From: Microbacterium rhizosphaerae
Lineage (GTDB): Bacteria > Actinomycetota > Actinomycetes > Actinomycetales > Microbacteriaceae
Direction of reading: 5' to 3'
DNA length: 64,000 bases
Assembly: GCF_034120055.1 (NCBI RefSeq)
Contig: NZ_CP139368.1
Span: 3,410,001 to 3,474,000 of the forward strand
Below the pieces are notes generated by a model. It was not told where the DNA came from and did not search any database. It was given only the letters and a program-made list of their open reading frames with translations. This document shows positions 44,201 through 56,200 of this stretch, one piece after another (position 1 is the stretch's first letter; every line of letters begins with the position of its first letter). The position numbers and the translations under genes are program-made.

Positions 44201-47200
44201 AGGTCGTCGTTCTGCGCGTCGCCGTAGATGATGTCGCTGTCGGCGCCCGTGTACACCGTGTCGTCGCCGGACTCGCCGTGCACCTCGTCGCGGCCGCCGA
44301 TCTGGCTCGTCTTCCAGGATCCGTACGACGTGTCGAGCGGTACCGAGCAGGTCGGCTGCGTCGGCGATCCGTTGCAGGTGCCCTGGGCCGGGAGGCCGAA
44401 GTTGGCGGGCACGAAGTCCGGGCCGCCCGGCGTGTAGTCGAGCAGCGTCACGCCGCGGACGACCAGGCGCTGACCGCCGTAGTTGTCGTAGACGAAGGTC
44501 ACGTAGTTCGCCTGGCCGACGACGCCGTTCGGGTTGATGTCGTTGTGGTTGATGCCGACGATGCGGATGATGTCGCCGTTGTCGCCCACGATCGTGTCGG
44601 CGTCGCGCGCGTGCATGTCCTTCGGCAGCGTGCCGTCGCCCAGGATGCCGCCCGCCGTCGACGGTGTGGATGCGGTGCCGGAGACCTGGTTGTCGATGCC
44701 GACCTGGCTGCCGGCGCCGCCGAAGATGATGTCGGCGCCGCGGTCGCTGAGGCCCGGCACGTACGCGAGGGACTGGACGCGGTTGCCGAGCGCGTCGAGG
44801 AACGGCACTCCGTCCGGCCGCAGGTCGGGCGTCGTGAGGCTGAAGAAGTCGCTCGAGCCGCCGACGATGTCGTCCTGGCCGAGGTTGCCGAAGATCACGT
44901 CGTTGCCGGCGTTGCCCTCGATGTAGTCCTCGCCGTCCGTGGCGGCCTCCGCCGACGGGACGACCACCAGCAGGCCGGTGTAGTCGCAGACCAGGTGGCC
45001 TGCGGTGCCCAGGCAGCCGTCGGGTGTGCGGGAGGCGCCCACGTGGTACGCGACCGCATCCGTCGGGGCGATGACCGCCGCATCGATCCAGCGCTTGTAC
45101 GCCTTGTCGATGCCGCCGTCACCCTGGATGACATCGTTGCCCAGCTGGCCGAACACCATGTCGTTGCCCTCGCCGCCGGCGAGGTAATCGTTGCCGAAGG
45201 TGGCCGCCCACTTCGTGCCCTGGTCGGACGCGAGGTCGTGGTACAGGTTCGTGACGTCGTACTCGGCCCACCACGGCGCGCCGTCGGGGTCACGGTAGGT
45301 GCGCTGGATGCCGTCGACCAGGAGCTGACCGGAGTTGGCCTCGTTCCAGCTGCCGCCGCACATGCTCGGGAAGTCGCTGCGGCTGTACATCAGCGTGCCG
45401 CAGAGCGTCTGGAAGCGCAGGCTCAGGTAGTCGGTGCGCAGGAGCGCCGCCGCATCGCCGAGCACCAGGTCGTCGGCCTGGTCGCCGTCGATCATGTCGT
45501 TGCCCGCGCCGCCGATGAGCACGTCGCGTCCGAGGCCGCCGAAGATGACGTCGTCGGCGCCCTTGTCGAGGTTCGCGCTGGCGATGGAGATCAGAGTCGA
45601 GATGTCCGTCGTCTGGATCCGCTGCAGGCGCGGGTCGGGCTCATTCGGGTCGGCGACGTTCTGGACGACGACGCCGTGGTCGCCGAAGACGATGTCGTCG
45701 TTCGCGCTGTCGGGTCCGGCGACGACCGTCGTCGAGCCGAGACCGAGGCCGGGCGCGCCCTCGCCGTAGATGAGGTCGGAGCCCGCGACGAGCAGATCGT
45801 CGACGACACCCGGGATGCCGCCCGCGACCGGGATGATCGTCGTCCCGTTCGGGATGACGCCGGCGCCCGTGACCGAAGGCAGCGGGCTGCGGTTCACGAT
45901 CGCGATGTCGAGCGCCCGGGTGAGGACGTTCACGTTGACGCCCGAGTCGCCGTAGATCTGGTCGGCGCCGCGCCCGCCGCGGATCTCGTCGTCGCCCGAG
46001 CCGCCGGCGAGGTAGTCGCCCGCCTGGCTGCCGATGATGAGGTCGTCGCCGAGGCCGCCGTAGGCGGTGAACCCGACGGTCGGCAGGTTGGTCGGCGCGA
46101 GCTCGGCGAACAGGCCGGAGCCGTCGATGATGTCGTTGCCGGCGACGCCGTGCCAGTGGGCGAGACCGAAGACCCACTCGTCATCCTCGTTCTGCGCATC
46201 CGGGATGTTCGTGAACGGATCGAACGGCTTCGGTCCGAACTCCATGCCGCGGGTGTCGCCGGGGATGCCGGAGTACCAGATGCCGTCCTGCGACGTGTCG
46301 CCGTAGACGACGAGCGGTGATCCGGGACCGGCGGTGTGCGTCTGGTCGCAGGCGACACGGCTCTCCGGCGTGCCGTCGCCGTTCACATCGATGCCGAACA
46401 GCAGCGTGGATGCGGCGCGGTTGCAGACCGTGATGACGTCGCCGCCGATCATGATCGCCGTCGTCGGCAGGGTCTCGTCCCATGTGGTGACGGTCAGCGT
46501 CGGCCACTCCCACACCTGCAGTCCGCCGACGAGGTGCATGCTGGGCGCCCACGCGGTGTTCGCGAAGAACATCGTGCGCCCGTCGGCGGAGAACCCGGAG
46601 ATCGTGAACGGACCGGCGAAGGCGCTGACCTTGACCTGCATGCCCGCGCGTGTGAAGCCGAGGGCGGCCCACGTCCCCGTCTTCAGCTCGAGGCTCGACG
46701 TGTGCACGTTCATCTGCGCGGTGACCGTGATCGGGGTCGGAACCGCGATGCGCGCGTCGGTGAGGGCTGTGGCCGCCGGCAGCGCGCCGCCGGTGCCCGG
46801 GAGCGGGCCGGAGAGCAGCATGACCGAGCCCTTGCCGCAGCCGGGGTAGGGGTCGGTGATTCCGAGCGACAGGCAATCGACGTCGGCGAAGCCGAGGATC
46901 ATGCGCGTGAAGTTCTCGCCGATCAGCTGCACGTGCTGGTACTGGTGCAGGTACGGGTCGCCGGCGACGAAGCCGCTGCCCGGCAGCATCCCGTTGAAGG
47001 CCCATGGCAGGCCGTCGAGGCGGGTGAGGGCGAACTGGCCGCCGATGCTCGAGCGCGTCATCGAGAAGACGTTCTGCAGCGGCGTGTTGCCACCGCCGTG
47101 CACGGTCGTGATGCCGCCGTGCGGGCCGGGCACGAACACGCTCGCGGACGCGGGTAGAGCCACCGGCAAGGCGATCGTGCCCGCGACGAGGTCGCCGCGC

Positions 47201-50200
47201 TGCAGCGTGAGGGTCAGGGCCGTGACCGCGGTGAGCCGCCACGAGCCGGGCAGGCCGTCGATCATGACGAGCTGGCCGACGACGAAGCCGTCGAGGATCC
47301 AGCTGCCGCTCGCGCGGGTGACCGTGCCGCCGTCGCCCTGGGCGTTCGGTGTGATCGTGAGGGCGCCGGTCGCGTTGCCGGCGGCGATGCCGCCCTTGAC
47401 CACGGCGTCGCTGGCGGTGACCGTCTGCACGGAGGTTCCCGTCGGCGCCACACCCGAGACCAGCTTCAGGTACATCACCGTGTTGTCGGTCGTGTCGCTC
47501 GGGTCGTCGTCGCCGAACCCGGTCACGAGGAACTTCGTCGCCCCGATCATGACCGTCTGCCCGGCGAGGAAGCCCTGCGCCTTGAAGTCGAACGGCGATG
47601 GACGAGACAGCCGATGCGTCGTGCCGGACGGGATGCCGGCGCCCGCGCCCTGCACGGCGAGCACCACCGTGCCGGTGAGCTTCACCGCGACGTCGGGCTG
47701 CAGCGTGCCCTGGATGTCGAGGCGGTCGTTGCCCGAGCCGAGGAAGAGGTTCAGCACCTCGATCGTGCTCTTGCCGCCATCCGTCGTGTACTGGCCGTCG
47801 ACGACCGCGACGCTGCCGAAGCTGATGCCCCCGGGGAAGACGACGTGTCCGTTCACGACCGGCTCGCCGAAGGTCGGGCCGGTGACGACGCCGAAGTCGA
47901 GGTCGCGTGCCATACCGAAGCCGCGGAGCGTCGTGGAGGTCATCGCGCCCCACGTGTTGGCCACGCTGTCGTCGTTGTAGATGTTCAGGACGTCGATCTG
48001 CGTCGACTCCGGCGCCTGCTGCGCGATGGCGAAGAGTTGCGTGTCCTTCTCCCCCGGCAGCTTGAGGCCGAGCTGCAGCGAGCGGTCGGCACCCGACGGG
48101 CCGCCCTCGACGGCGAGCGGGCCGCGCAGGCGGTTCAGCAGATGCTGACTGGCCGGGAAGGTCTTGACGCCCGTGCGCGTGATCGGCTGGTAGTAGCCGA
48201 GGTCGGCCGTCAGCTGGACGAACTGCTGCGTGGACCAGTTCGCGCCGGTGAAGGTGATCTGCGCCGCGATGCGCGTCACGGTGTAGGGACCGGCGCCGAG
48301 CCCCACGAGGCTGTCGTAATCGGTCGGTCGGAACTCCAGCTCGTTGTCGAGGGTCGCGTTCGTGCCGCGGATGTTCTGGATCTTCACGCGCACGCAGTTG
48401 TTCGCGGCGTCGCACACCTTCACCCACTGGCCCTCGAGGAAGCCGTCGACGAGCCAGCTGCCGGCGTTGCGCGTGAGGCGCCAGTGGTTCTTGCCGTCAT
48501 CGCCCAGCGTGATGGCGATGGAGCCCGCGCCGTCCCACGCACCCTGGCGCGTGACGGCGTTGACCGTCGTGCCCGACACCGTGCCGGTGCACCCCACGAG
48601 CGGCGTCGTCGTGGTGAAGCTCTTGCCGTCCGCGGCCACCGACAGGATCGTGTAGATCGTGCCGCCGCAGGCGCCGAGGCTGATCCGCATCCCGGCCTTC
48701 AGGCCCTCGTCGATGAAGCTGCCGGTGTCGCTGCCGTTCACCCGAGTGACCGTGCTGCCCGAGAAGGACAGGTTGCCGAGGAAGACCCGCGACTGGACGT
48801 CGCCGCCGATGATCGCGTACTGGGCCGGCGAGATCGGCGTGCAGTTCGCGCCGTTCGCGTCGCAGATCGCGGTGACGTCCACGAGCCCGTCGGGCATGAT
48901 CGCGATCTTCACGTCTGTCGGCGTGTACGGCGGCGTGTTCGGCACCGGCAGGTGCGGCTGCGTCGTCAGGCGGATGAAGTAGCCGTCGCTCGGGCCGGGG
49001 ATCGTGCACGCGGCGTTGCCGCACTGCTGCACGACCGTGTCGGTGCCGGTCGGGATGATGACGACGTTCGCGCTCTCGTCGTCGTACACGAGCACGTCGC
49101 TGCGCTGGTTGCCCGACCGCAGGTTCGGGAACCTGTAGGACGTCGTGATCGTTCCGCCCTGGCCCCAGTTGATGACGGCGACCGTCGGGTCGTCGGCGAC
49201 CGAGTTCTCGCGCGCCTGGAGCGTCAGCAGCACCGGGCTGTTCCAGTTGGTTCCGTCGAAGCTCAGCTCGTACCAGGTGCCGGTCGTGTCGGTGTGCTTC
49301 ACCCAGCGAGAGCCGAGGCCCGGGTCGAGGATCTGCAGCAGGCGCTGAGAGTCGGCATCCATCGTGATCTTGACGGTCACGGTGAGGGCACCCGGGTCCT
49401 TCGCCAGCTGCACGAGCACCTGGTCGTTCAGGCGCGTGGTCGCGTCGCCCTCGATCACGATGCCGCGGTCGTCGAGTGCGCAGAGGTTCGGGGTCGCGGC
49501 CGTGCACGTCGGCGACGGAGCGACGTGCACCGCGTAGACACCCGGCGTGTCGTTGTCGTAGACGGTGACGTTCACCTGGCGCACGGCGGCGCCGTCGAAG
49601 CTCTTGTCGGCGGAGATGACCGAGTGCTGGATGACGACGGTCCGGTCGCCCTCCGAACGCGGGTCGTCGACGGCCCAGATGTACACGTACTGGTCGGCGG
49701 CCCAGTCGCCGTTCGTGAAGGTCAGGACGACCGCGCGGCCCGCATCGTCGACGATCTGACCGTTGCGGACGTAGTGGCGCTGGAAGTCGCTCTTCTGCGA
49801 GCACTCGCCCAGTGCTCCGGTGCCGACGCACAGCCAGATCGTGTCGCCGATGCCGTCGGTCAGGCCGTAGCCCGTCGGGTTCTGCAGCGTGTTGTTCGCC
49901 TCTTCGGACGGCGATCCGGCGGCCGAGACCGTCACGTAGACGTTCGCGGCCGGGGCGTGGCTCAGGTGCACCTTGTAGCTGTCGACCTGGGTGATGGGTC
50001 CGGTCGTGGTGCCCTCGCGGACGCTCGTCGAGCTGCCCGTCTCGGTGATGACGACGACGCCCTTGTCCGGTGTGGCGAGGTTGTAGGCCACGCCGTCGAC
50101 GACGATGCCGTTGTAGCGCGGGTCGAGCGAGGTGACCATGTGGTTGACCGAGCCCGAAAGCCCCTCGAGCTCGCGGGTCACGATGTCGGTCGTGACGTCG

Positions 50201-53200
50201 CCGGCGACCGAGATCTGGTCGCTGCCGAGGCCGCCGATGACCCGGTAGGCCACGCCGTAGGCCGTGGAGAGGACGAAGAACTGGTCGTCGCCCTCGAGCC
50301 CGTCGACCTCGACCACCTCGACGGTCGTGTACTTGACGTTCAGGCCCGCGCCGTAGATCGCCTTGTCCGTGATGACGAAGTCGTCGGCGAACTCCGTGCC
50401 GAGCACGACGAGCTTGTCGAAGCCGGTGCCTCCGTCGACGTTGACGGGCGCGTTGACGTTGTACTGCACCTCGTCGTCGCCGCCGCCGGCGCGGATGTCG
50501 AGCGGGCGCGAGGTCGAGAAGCCGAGCCCGATGACCGGCACCGCGACATTGTTCGCGTCGCGCGGGATGACGTCGTCCTGCCACATCGTGTTGTCGAGGT
50601 CGATGTTCGAGCCCACGAGGTGGTTGTACGTGATGTGCGCATCGGCGTTGTTGCAGACCTTGTCGCCGTTGTTGTCGAGACGGATGCCGCTCGCCAGGGT
50701 GCAGATGCCGTTCACGACGCCGTCGAGGTCGCCGGCGCCACCGTCGATCGGGAACACTCCGCCCGCCGGGGTGAACGTCACATCCTTGATGTCGCAGATG
50801 CCGTCTCCGTTCGCATCCGTGTCGCAGACCGCGGCGATCGCGAACGCGCGCACGACGAACAGGTCGTTGTCGTCGTCGCCGTTGAGCTGGATCTCGGCCT
50901 GGTTCGAGTACACGGTGAACGAGTCGTTCCCGGTGCCGCCGGAGGCGAGGAGCGGGGCGTGCGGGCCCGGGCTCAGCCAGCCGCGCGTGGTCGGCACGAG
51001 GGCGGGGAACGTGTCGGCGGGCAGCAGTGCGCCCTCGGTCGCATCCCGCTTCGATCCGAAGATCTGCCCGATCTGGAACGTGTCGTCGCCCGCGCCGCCG
51101 TCGAGGGTCATCGTCGCCCGCGTGTCGTCGACGTAGAAGGCGTCGTTTCCGCCCATGCCGTACACCGTGATGCGGCCGTTGACTGCGGCGTCGTACGTGA
51201 TGCGCTGGACCATCCAGCTCGGCTCGTTGCCGACGGTGCGATCGCGGTAGGCGCCGATTCCGCCGTCGGCGGCGCCCGAGCCGGCGAGCAGGGCGATGTA
51301 CGCGGGCTGGTCGGCCGTCTCGGTCGGCGTGCCGCACACGGCCGGCACACCGGACGTCGTGAACGGCGTCTCGTTGTCGATGCAGGTCAGGGCGCGCATC
51401 AGGAAGATGTCGTCCGTCGGCTTGCCCGCGCCGTTCGCCGAGACGGGGGCGTCGTAGCCGTACACCGCCAGGTCATCGACACCGTCGTTCGGAGCGCCCG
51501 TGTCGAGCACCTCGATGTTGTCGTTGCGGATGTTGCCGTGGCTGCCGTTCGTGTAGACGACGTAGTGGTCGCTCTCGCCCTGGCCGTCGAGGTTCAGCAC
51601 GTGGCCGGCGCCGACCCCGTAGCCGGCGGGGGCGGTCAGTCCCGCCGGGCTCGTCAGGACGTTCATGGACTGGAGGTACCAGACGGTGATGCGGTCCTCG
51701 CCGTCCGCGGTGTTCGACGCCGAGGTGGCGTTGCCGTGGACCGTCGTCTTCGAGCCGAGGAAGATGTAGCCCTGGTCGCCCCAGTGGGTCTTCGAGCCCG
51801 CATCCGTCTGGACGAGGTCGAGACCCGACGGGTCGCCGAGGGTGATCGTATCGGCGTCGCTGCCACCCCAGATGTTCGTCTGGTTGGCGGTGTTCGTCGA
51901 CGGCGCGCACGAGCCCATCGGCTCGTCGCCCGGGCCGCCTGCGGTGACGACGCATCCGGCGATGATCTTGCCGCGGAGGATCATCGTGGTGCCCCACTCG
52001 GGGGTCGGGTTCGCCAGGGTGCCGCCGGTGTCGAGGTTGCCGTAGTCGCCGCGGATGTCGATGGTCTTCGCGGCCAGGATCTGGGAGTTCTGGTGGGTGA
52101 CGACGTCGTCGGCCACCTGGAGCTCCACCGAGCCCTGCTCGGCGAAGACGGTGCCGTTGGGGACGATGCGCGGGGCGTCCGCATCCTGGTTCGGCAGCCG
52201 CGTGCCGGACTCGGCGAAGCGGGCGCTGCCGTTCTTGATGAGGTAGAGGTCCTCGCCCAGGGCCGTCGATTCGGCCACCGTCAGGACGATGTTCCCGGTC
52301 AGGGAGTGCGCCAGTACGAGGCGCAGGTACTTCTGGGTCTCGGTGTAGTAGATGCCGCCGGTGGCTTCGAGACCCACGTCGTCGCCCGCCATCGCGAGGG
52401 AGGCGTCGGACGTGCCGTCGGCGTTGTTGCCGCAGTACAGGTTCACGCACTCGAACGGAGGCGCACGGTTCGAATCGACCAGGACGTGCTTGGAGAGCAG
52501 GCCGATCGAGCCGCCGTTGGCGTCGATGTCCACGCTGTCACCGCGGACGTTGTCCACCGAGTCTGCCCGGGCGTTCAGCACCGAGCCGCCCGTGGTGCGC
52601 AGCGACACGTTGCCGGTGGAGAGGCTCGTGGTGCCGAAGGTGTAGATCGTGTTGATCGGCATGTCGCCGGTCAACTCGTCGATGTAGACGCCCTGCGTCG
52701 TGCCGTCGCCCGCCGTGTCATCGACCGTCAGCACGCCGTTGGAGATGCCCGTCGGGTGACCGTAAGCCGTGTCGACCTCGAGGAAGTCCGTCGGGAGGCC
52801 CACACCGCCGAGACCGCCGGCGAGGCCCGCGTACATCGTGATGTTGCGGCCCGCGACGTCGATCGTGGGTCGGCCGTCGGCATCCAGGATCCGCAGGAGC
52901 GAGCGCAGGATGACGTCGCCCTGCGTCGAGATGATGCTGCCGACGAGCATGTCGCCCACGAGTTCGTCGGCGGTGATGTCGCCGTTCGTGCGGAGGAAGA
53001 TCTGCGGGACGTCGCCGGCCATGCCGGGGTCGTCGACCGGCCCGGCTGCGGCACCGCCCGTCCAGGCGACGTCGGTGTGCGCCACGATGTTCACCGTGGT
53101 GTCGGGTGTCGTGTCCGCCGAGACGACGTGGGTGCCGCTGTCGATCGACGAGGTGAAGCAGGTCTTCGGCTCTTCGCCCCCGACCGAGACGTGGCACACG

Positions 53201-56200
53201 TCGATGTCGTCGCCCGCCCGGAGGGTCATCTCGTAGGTCGAGTCGATCTCGTTCGCGGCGACCGTGCCGAGGGCGCGGAGGATGTGCGCGAGGTTGGCAT
53301 CGGTGCCGTCCGGACGGAAGTGCGTCTGGTAGGTGTGCGAGTCGGGCGGCAACGGCCCCGAGTCGGTGAGCGCCGGGTTGTACTGGTTGTAGTACGTGTA
53401 GCCGTAGTACGACGTCCCCGGGTTGTACAGGTCCACCTCGACGAGGACGAGTGCCCCGGTGTCGTTGCCGGCCTTGCTGTCGTTGATCACGACGTCGATG
53501 TCGTCGCCGGCGTTGATGTGGTCGATGACGACGGTGATGGCGTTCGTCAAGGCCTCGTCGGTGCGGCGGAACGTCGTGATGTCCAGCACCGCGTCCTTGC
53601 CGGCATCCACCGTCACGACCACGTCGTGCAGGCACGGGGCCGAGCCGTACCCGACGCAGAACTCGGGATCCGGGTGGATGAACTTCACGAGCTCCACCTC
53701 GATCGGGTTGCGCTCCGGGTCGGGGTTCGCGTGCGTCGGGCTCTGGTGGCCGATGTCGCCGAAGGGGGCGCTGAGATCGAGGACGTTCGTGCGGATCAGC
53801 TCGTGGCCGGAGCCGGAGAGGATGTCGCCGGACTCGTTGTGGATCCACGTGGTGCCGATCGGGTTCTCGATGTAGTCGTCGAGCCGGATGAACGGCTGGC
53901 GCACCGAGCACGTGTGGGCGCACGAGTTGTAGATCTTCACGAGCGTCGTCGGGAAGCGGTAGTGGATGTCGAAGTCGAACGACGACGCCGGGCCTGCCTC
54001 GTTGAGTCCGGGCGAGTTGACGCCGGTCCCGGGCGGGATGGTGTCGACGCGGATGTCGATGCGCGGCGAGTTCGCCGTGTTCACCACATCGATGATGTTC
54101 GTCACCATGTTGAGGTTCGAGGCGTTCAGCAGCTTCACGTAATCCCACGTCTGCTGGAACTCGAAGCTGCCGCCGCGGCCCCAGATCACGCCGCCGTCGG
54201 TGCTGCCGTCGGGGCCGCCGAGTCCGCTGAGGTCGTTCGTGAGGAACCGGGCCTGTGCGCCGTGGTCGTAGATGATGTCGTCGACCGTGAACGTCGTGCC
54301 GGTCAGCTGACCCGTGGTGTGCGTGTTGGTGAAGGGGTTGTCCTCGTAGCAGTGCCCGTTGTCGTCGCACACGCGGACGTTGACGATGTTCGTGATGTTG
54401 CCGGCGGAGTCCACCTCGAGCACGGGGTTGGGCTCGCCGAGCATGATGACGCGCACCTGCCAGAACGTCTGGCGCGACAGCGACGTGGCGCCGTGGCTGT
54501 TCGCGTCGCCGAAGTCCAGGAAGCCGCGGGAGCGGGAGTCGTCGCGGTTGAACGTGCCGTTCTGCTGGTTGACGGTGACGGTGAGGTCCGCCGTCCGGAT
54601 CAGCGAACCGCTGCGGCCGGTGACCTTCGCCAGGGTGGTCGCGTCGATCGTGGCGTCCGCGTTGGATGCCCCGCCGAAGCACGAGCAGCGAGCGTGCGCG
54701 TGGGACGTGACGTTCCAGTTCAGGTACTCGGCGATCAGCTGCGTCGCGACCTGCCCCTCGATGTCGGCGGTCGTGTCGAGGACCACATCCGTGGTGCCGC
54801 GGACGTAGACGAACGTCTTCGCGTTGGATCCGGCGCCGAAGGCCGAGACCCCCGTGTCGGAGCGCGCCTCGATCGAGACGGGGTCGACGAACGAGTGCAG
54901 CAGCACCTGGCGGCCGGTCACCGTGCCCGACAGCAGCACCCGGGTCGATGCGGATGCGCCCCACAGCGACGGTGCGCCTTCGCCCACGTGGATGTCGGTG
55001 TAGGTCTTCGCCGCCCCGGCGAAGGTGCCGAGCTCGGCGGTGCCCTGCGCATAGCCGTAGAGCGCGGTGTGCGCCTCGACTGTGGCGGTGCCGTTCTGCG
55101 AGACGAGCGCCCCGGCGATGCTTGCGAGAGTCGTGTAGTCGATGTGCGCGGTCTCGCCTCCGGAGCCGCCGGCGAAGAGCCCGCCGGAGTCCGAGGACGC
55201 CTTCACATAGGGGTTGAGTGCGCCGTTCGCGGAGATCGTGAGCGCGCCGAGGGAGGTGAGCGTCGCCCCGGATTCGACCGACACGGTGCTCGTCATCCGG
55301 ACGTCGGCCCGAGCCTGCGCGTCGTTGACCGAGATGAGACCGCCGCTGTCGTTCGACGAGATCGCCTTCGCGTTGGCGTGCCCGTCGGTGGAGACCTGCA
55401 TGCTGCCGCCGGTGACGGATGCGCCGCTTCCGACCGTCGTCGTGACGGTGGCGTCGACCCAGGCGAACGAGGCCGCCGTGCTGACGCTGATCGCGCCGCC
55501 GCCGCCGCCCGTGGCCGATGCGGAGACGACCTGGTCGCCGCCGATCGCCGAGAAGGGGACCGTCGCGCCGATGCCGTCGAGCTTCTCGTTCTTCGGGCCG
55601 GGGCCGGCGACCGGGGCGATCGCGAAGATCAGCTTCTGGACGTTCGCGCCGGCACTGGTGAAGTCGATGCCCTCCGTGCGGAACGTGTGCGTCCCGCCGC
55701 TGAAGGTGAAGCTGACGCCGTCGACCGTCGTGGCGCTGTTCGAGATCGCGATCGCGCTGCCGCCCGAGGTGTTCGAGAACTGGTACCCGCTGGAGTCGCA
55801 GCCGGAGACCGGGCAGCCCACCACGTAGTAGCCGTGGCCGTCGAACAGGCCCGTGATGGGTGCCTGGTTCGCGGCGGTGATCGTGTAGATGATGCTGCTG
55901 CTGCCGCTGCCGGAGATGGAGAGCGGGGTGACGCTGTGGCTGCCGGCTCCGCAGTCGGCGGCGCTCGCGGTCGCGTGGCACTTCGTGTCGGCGAACTGGT
56001 AGCTCTGACCGCTCTTGCGAATGATCCAGTAGTAGGCGCCGTTCACCAGGCCGATGCTCGTGGTGACCCCGAGCGCGACGCTCGACGTGTAGAAGCGGAC
56101 GATCTGGCCCGAGCTGAAGCCCATGTCGTCGAACGAGTTGTTGCTGTCGGCATCCACCGCGAAGTAGACGTTGTTCGTGTCGGTGCCGGTGGTGGCCACC

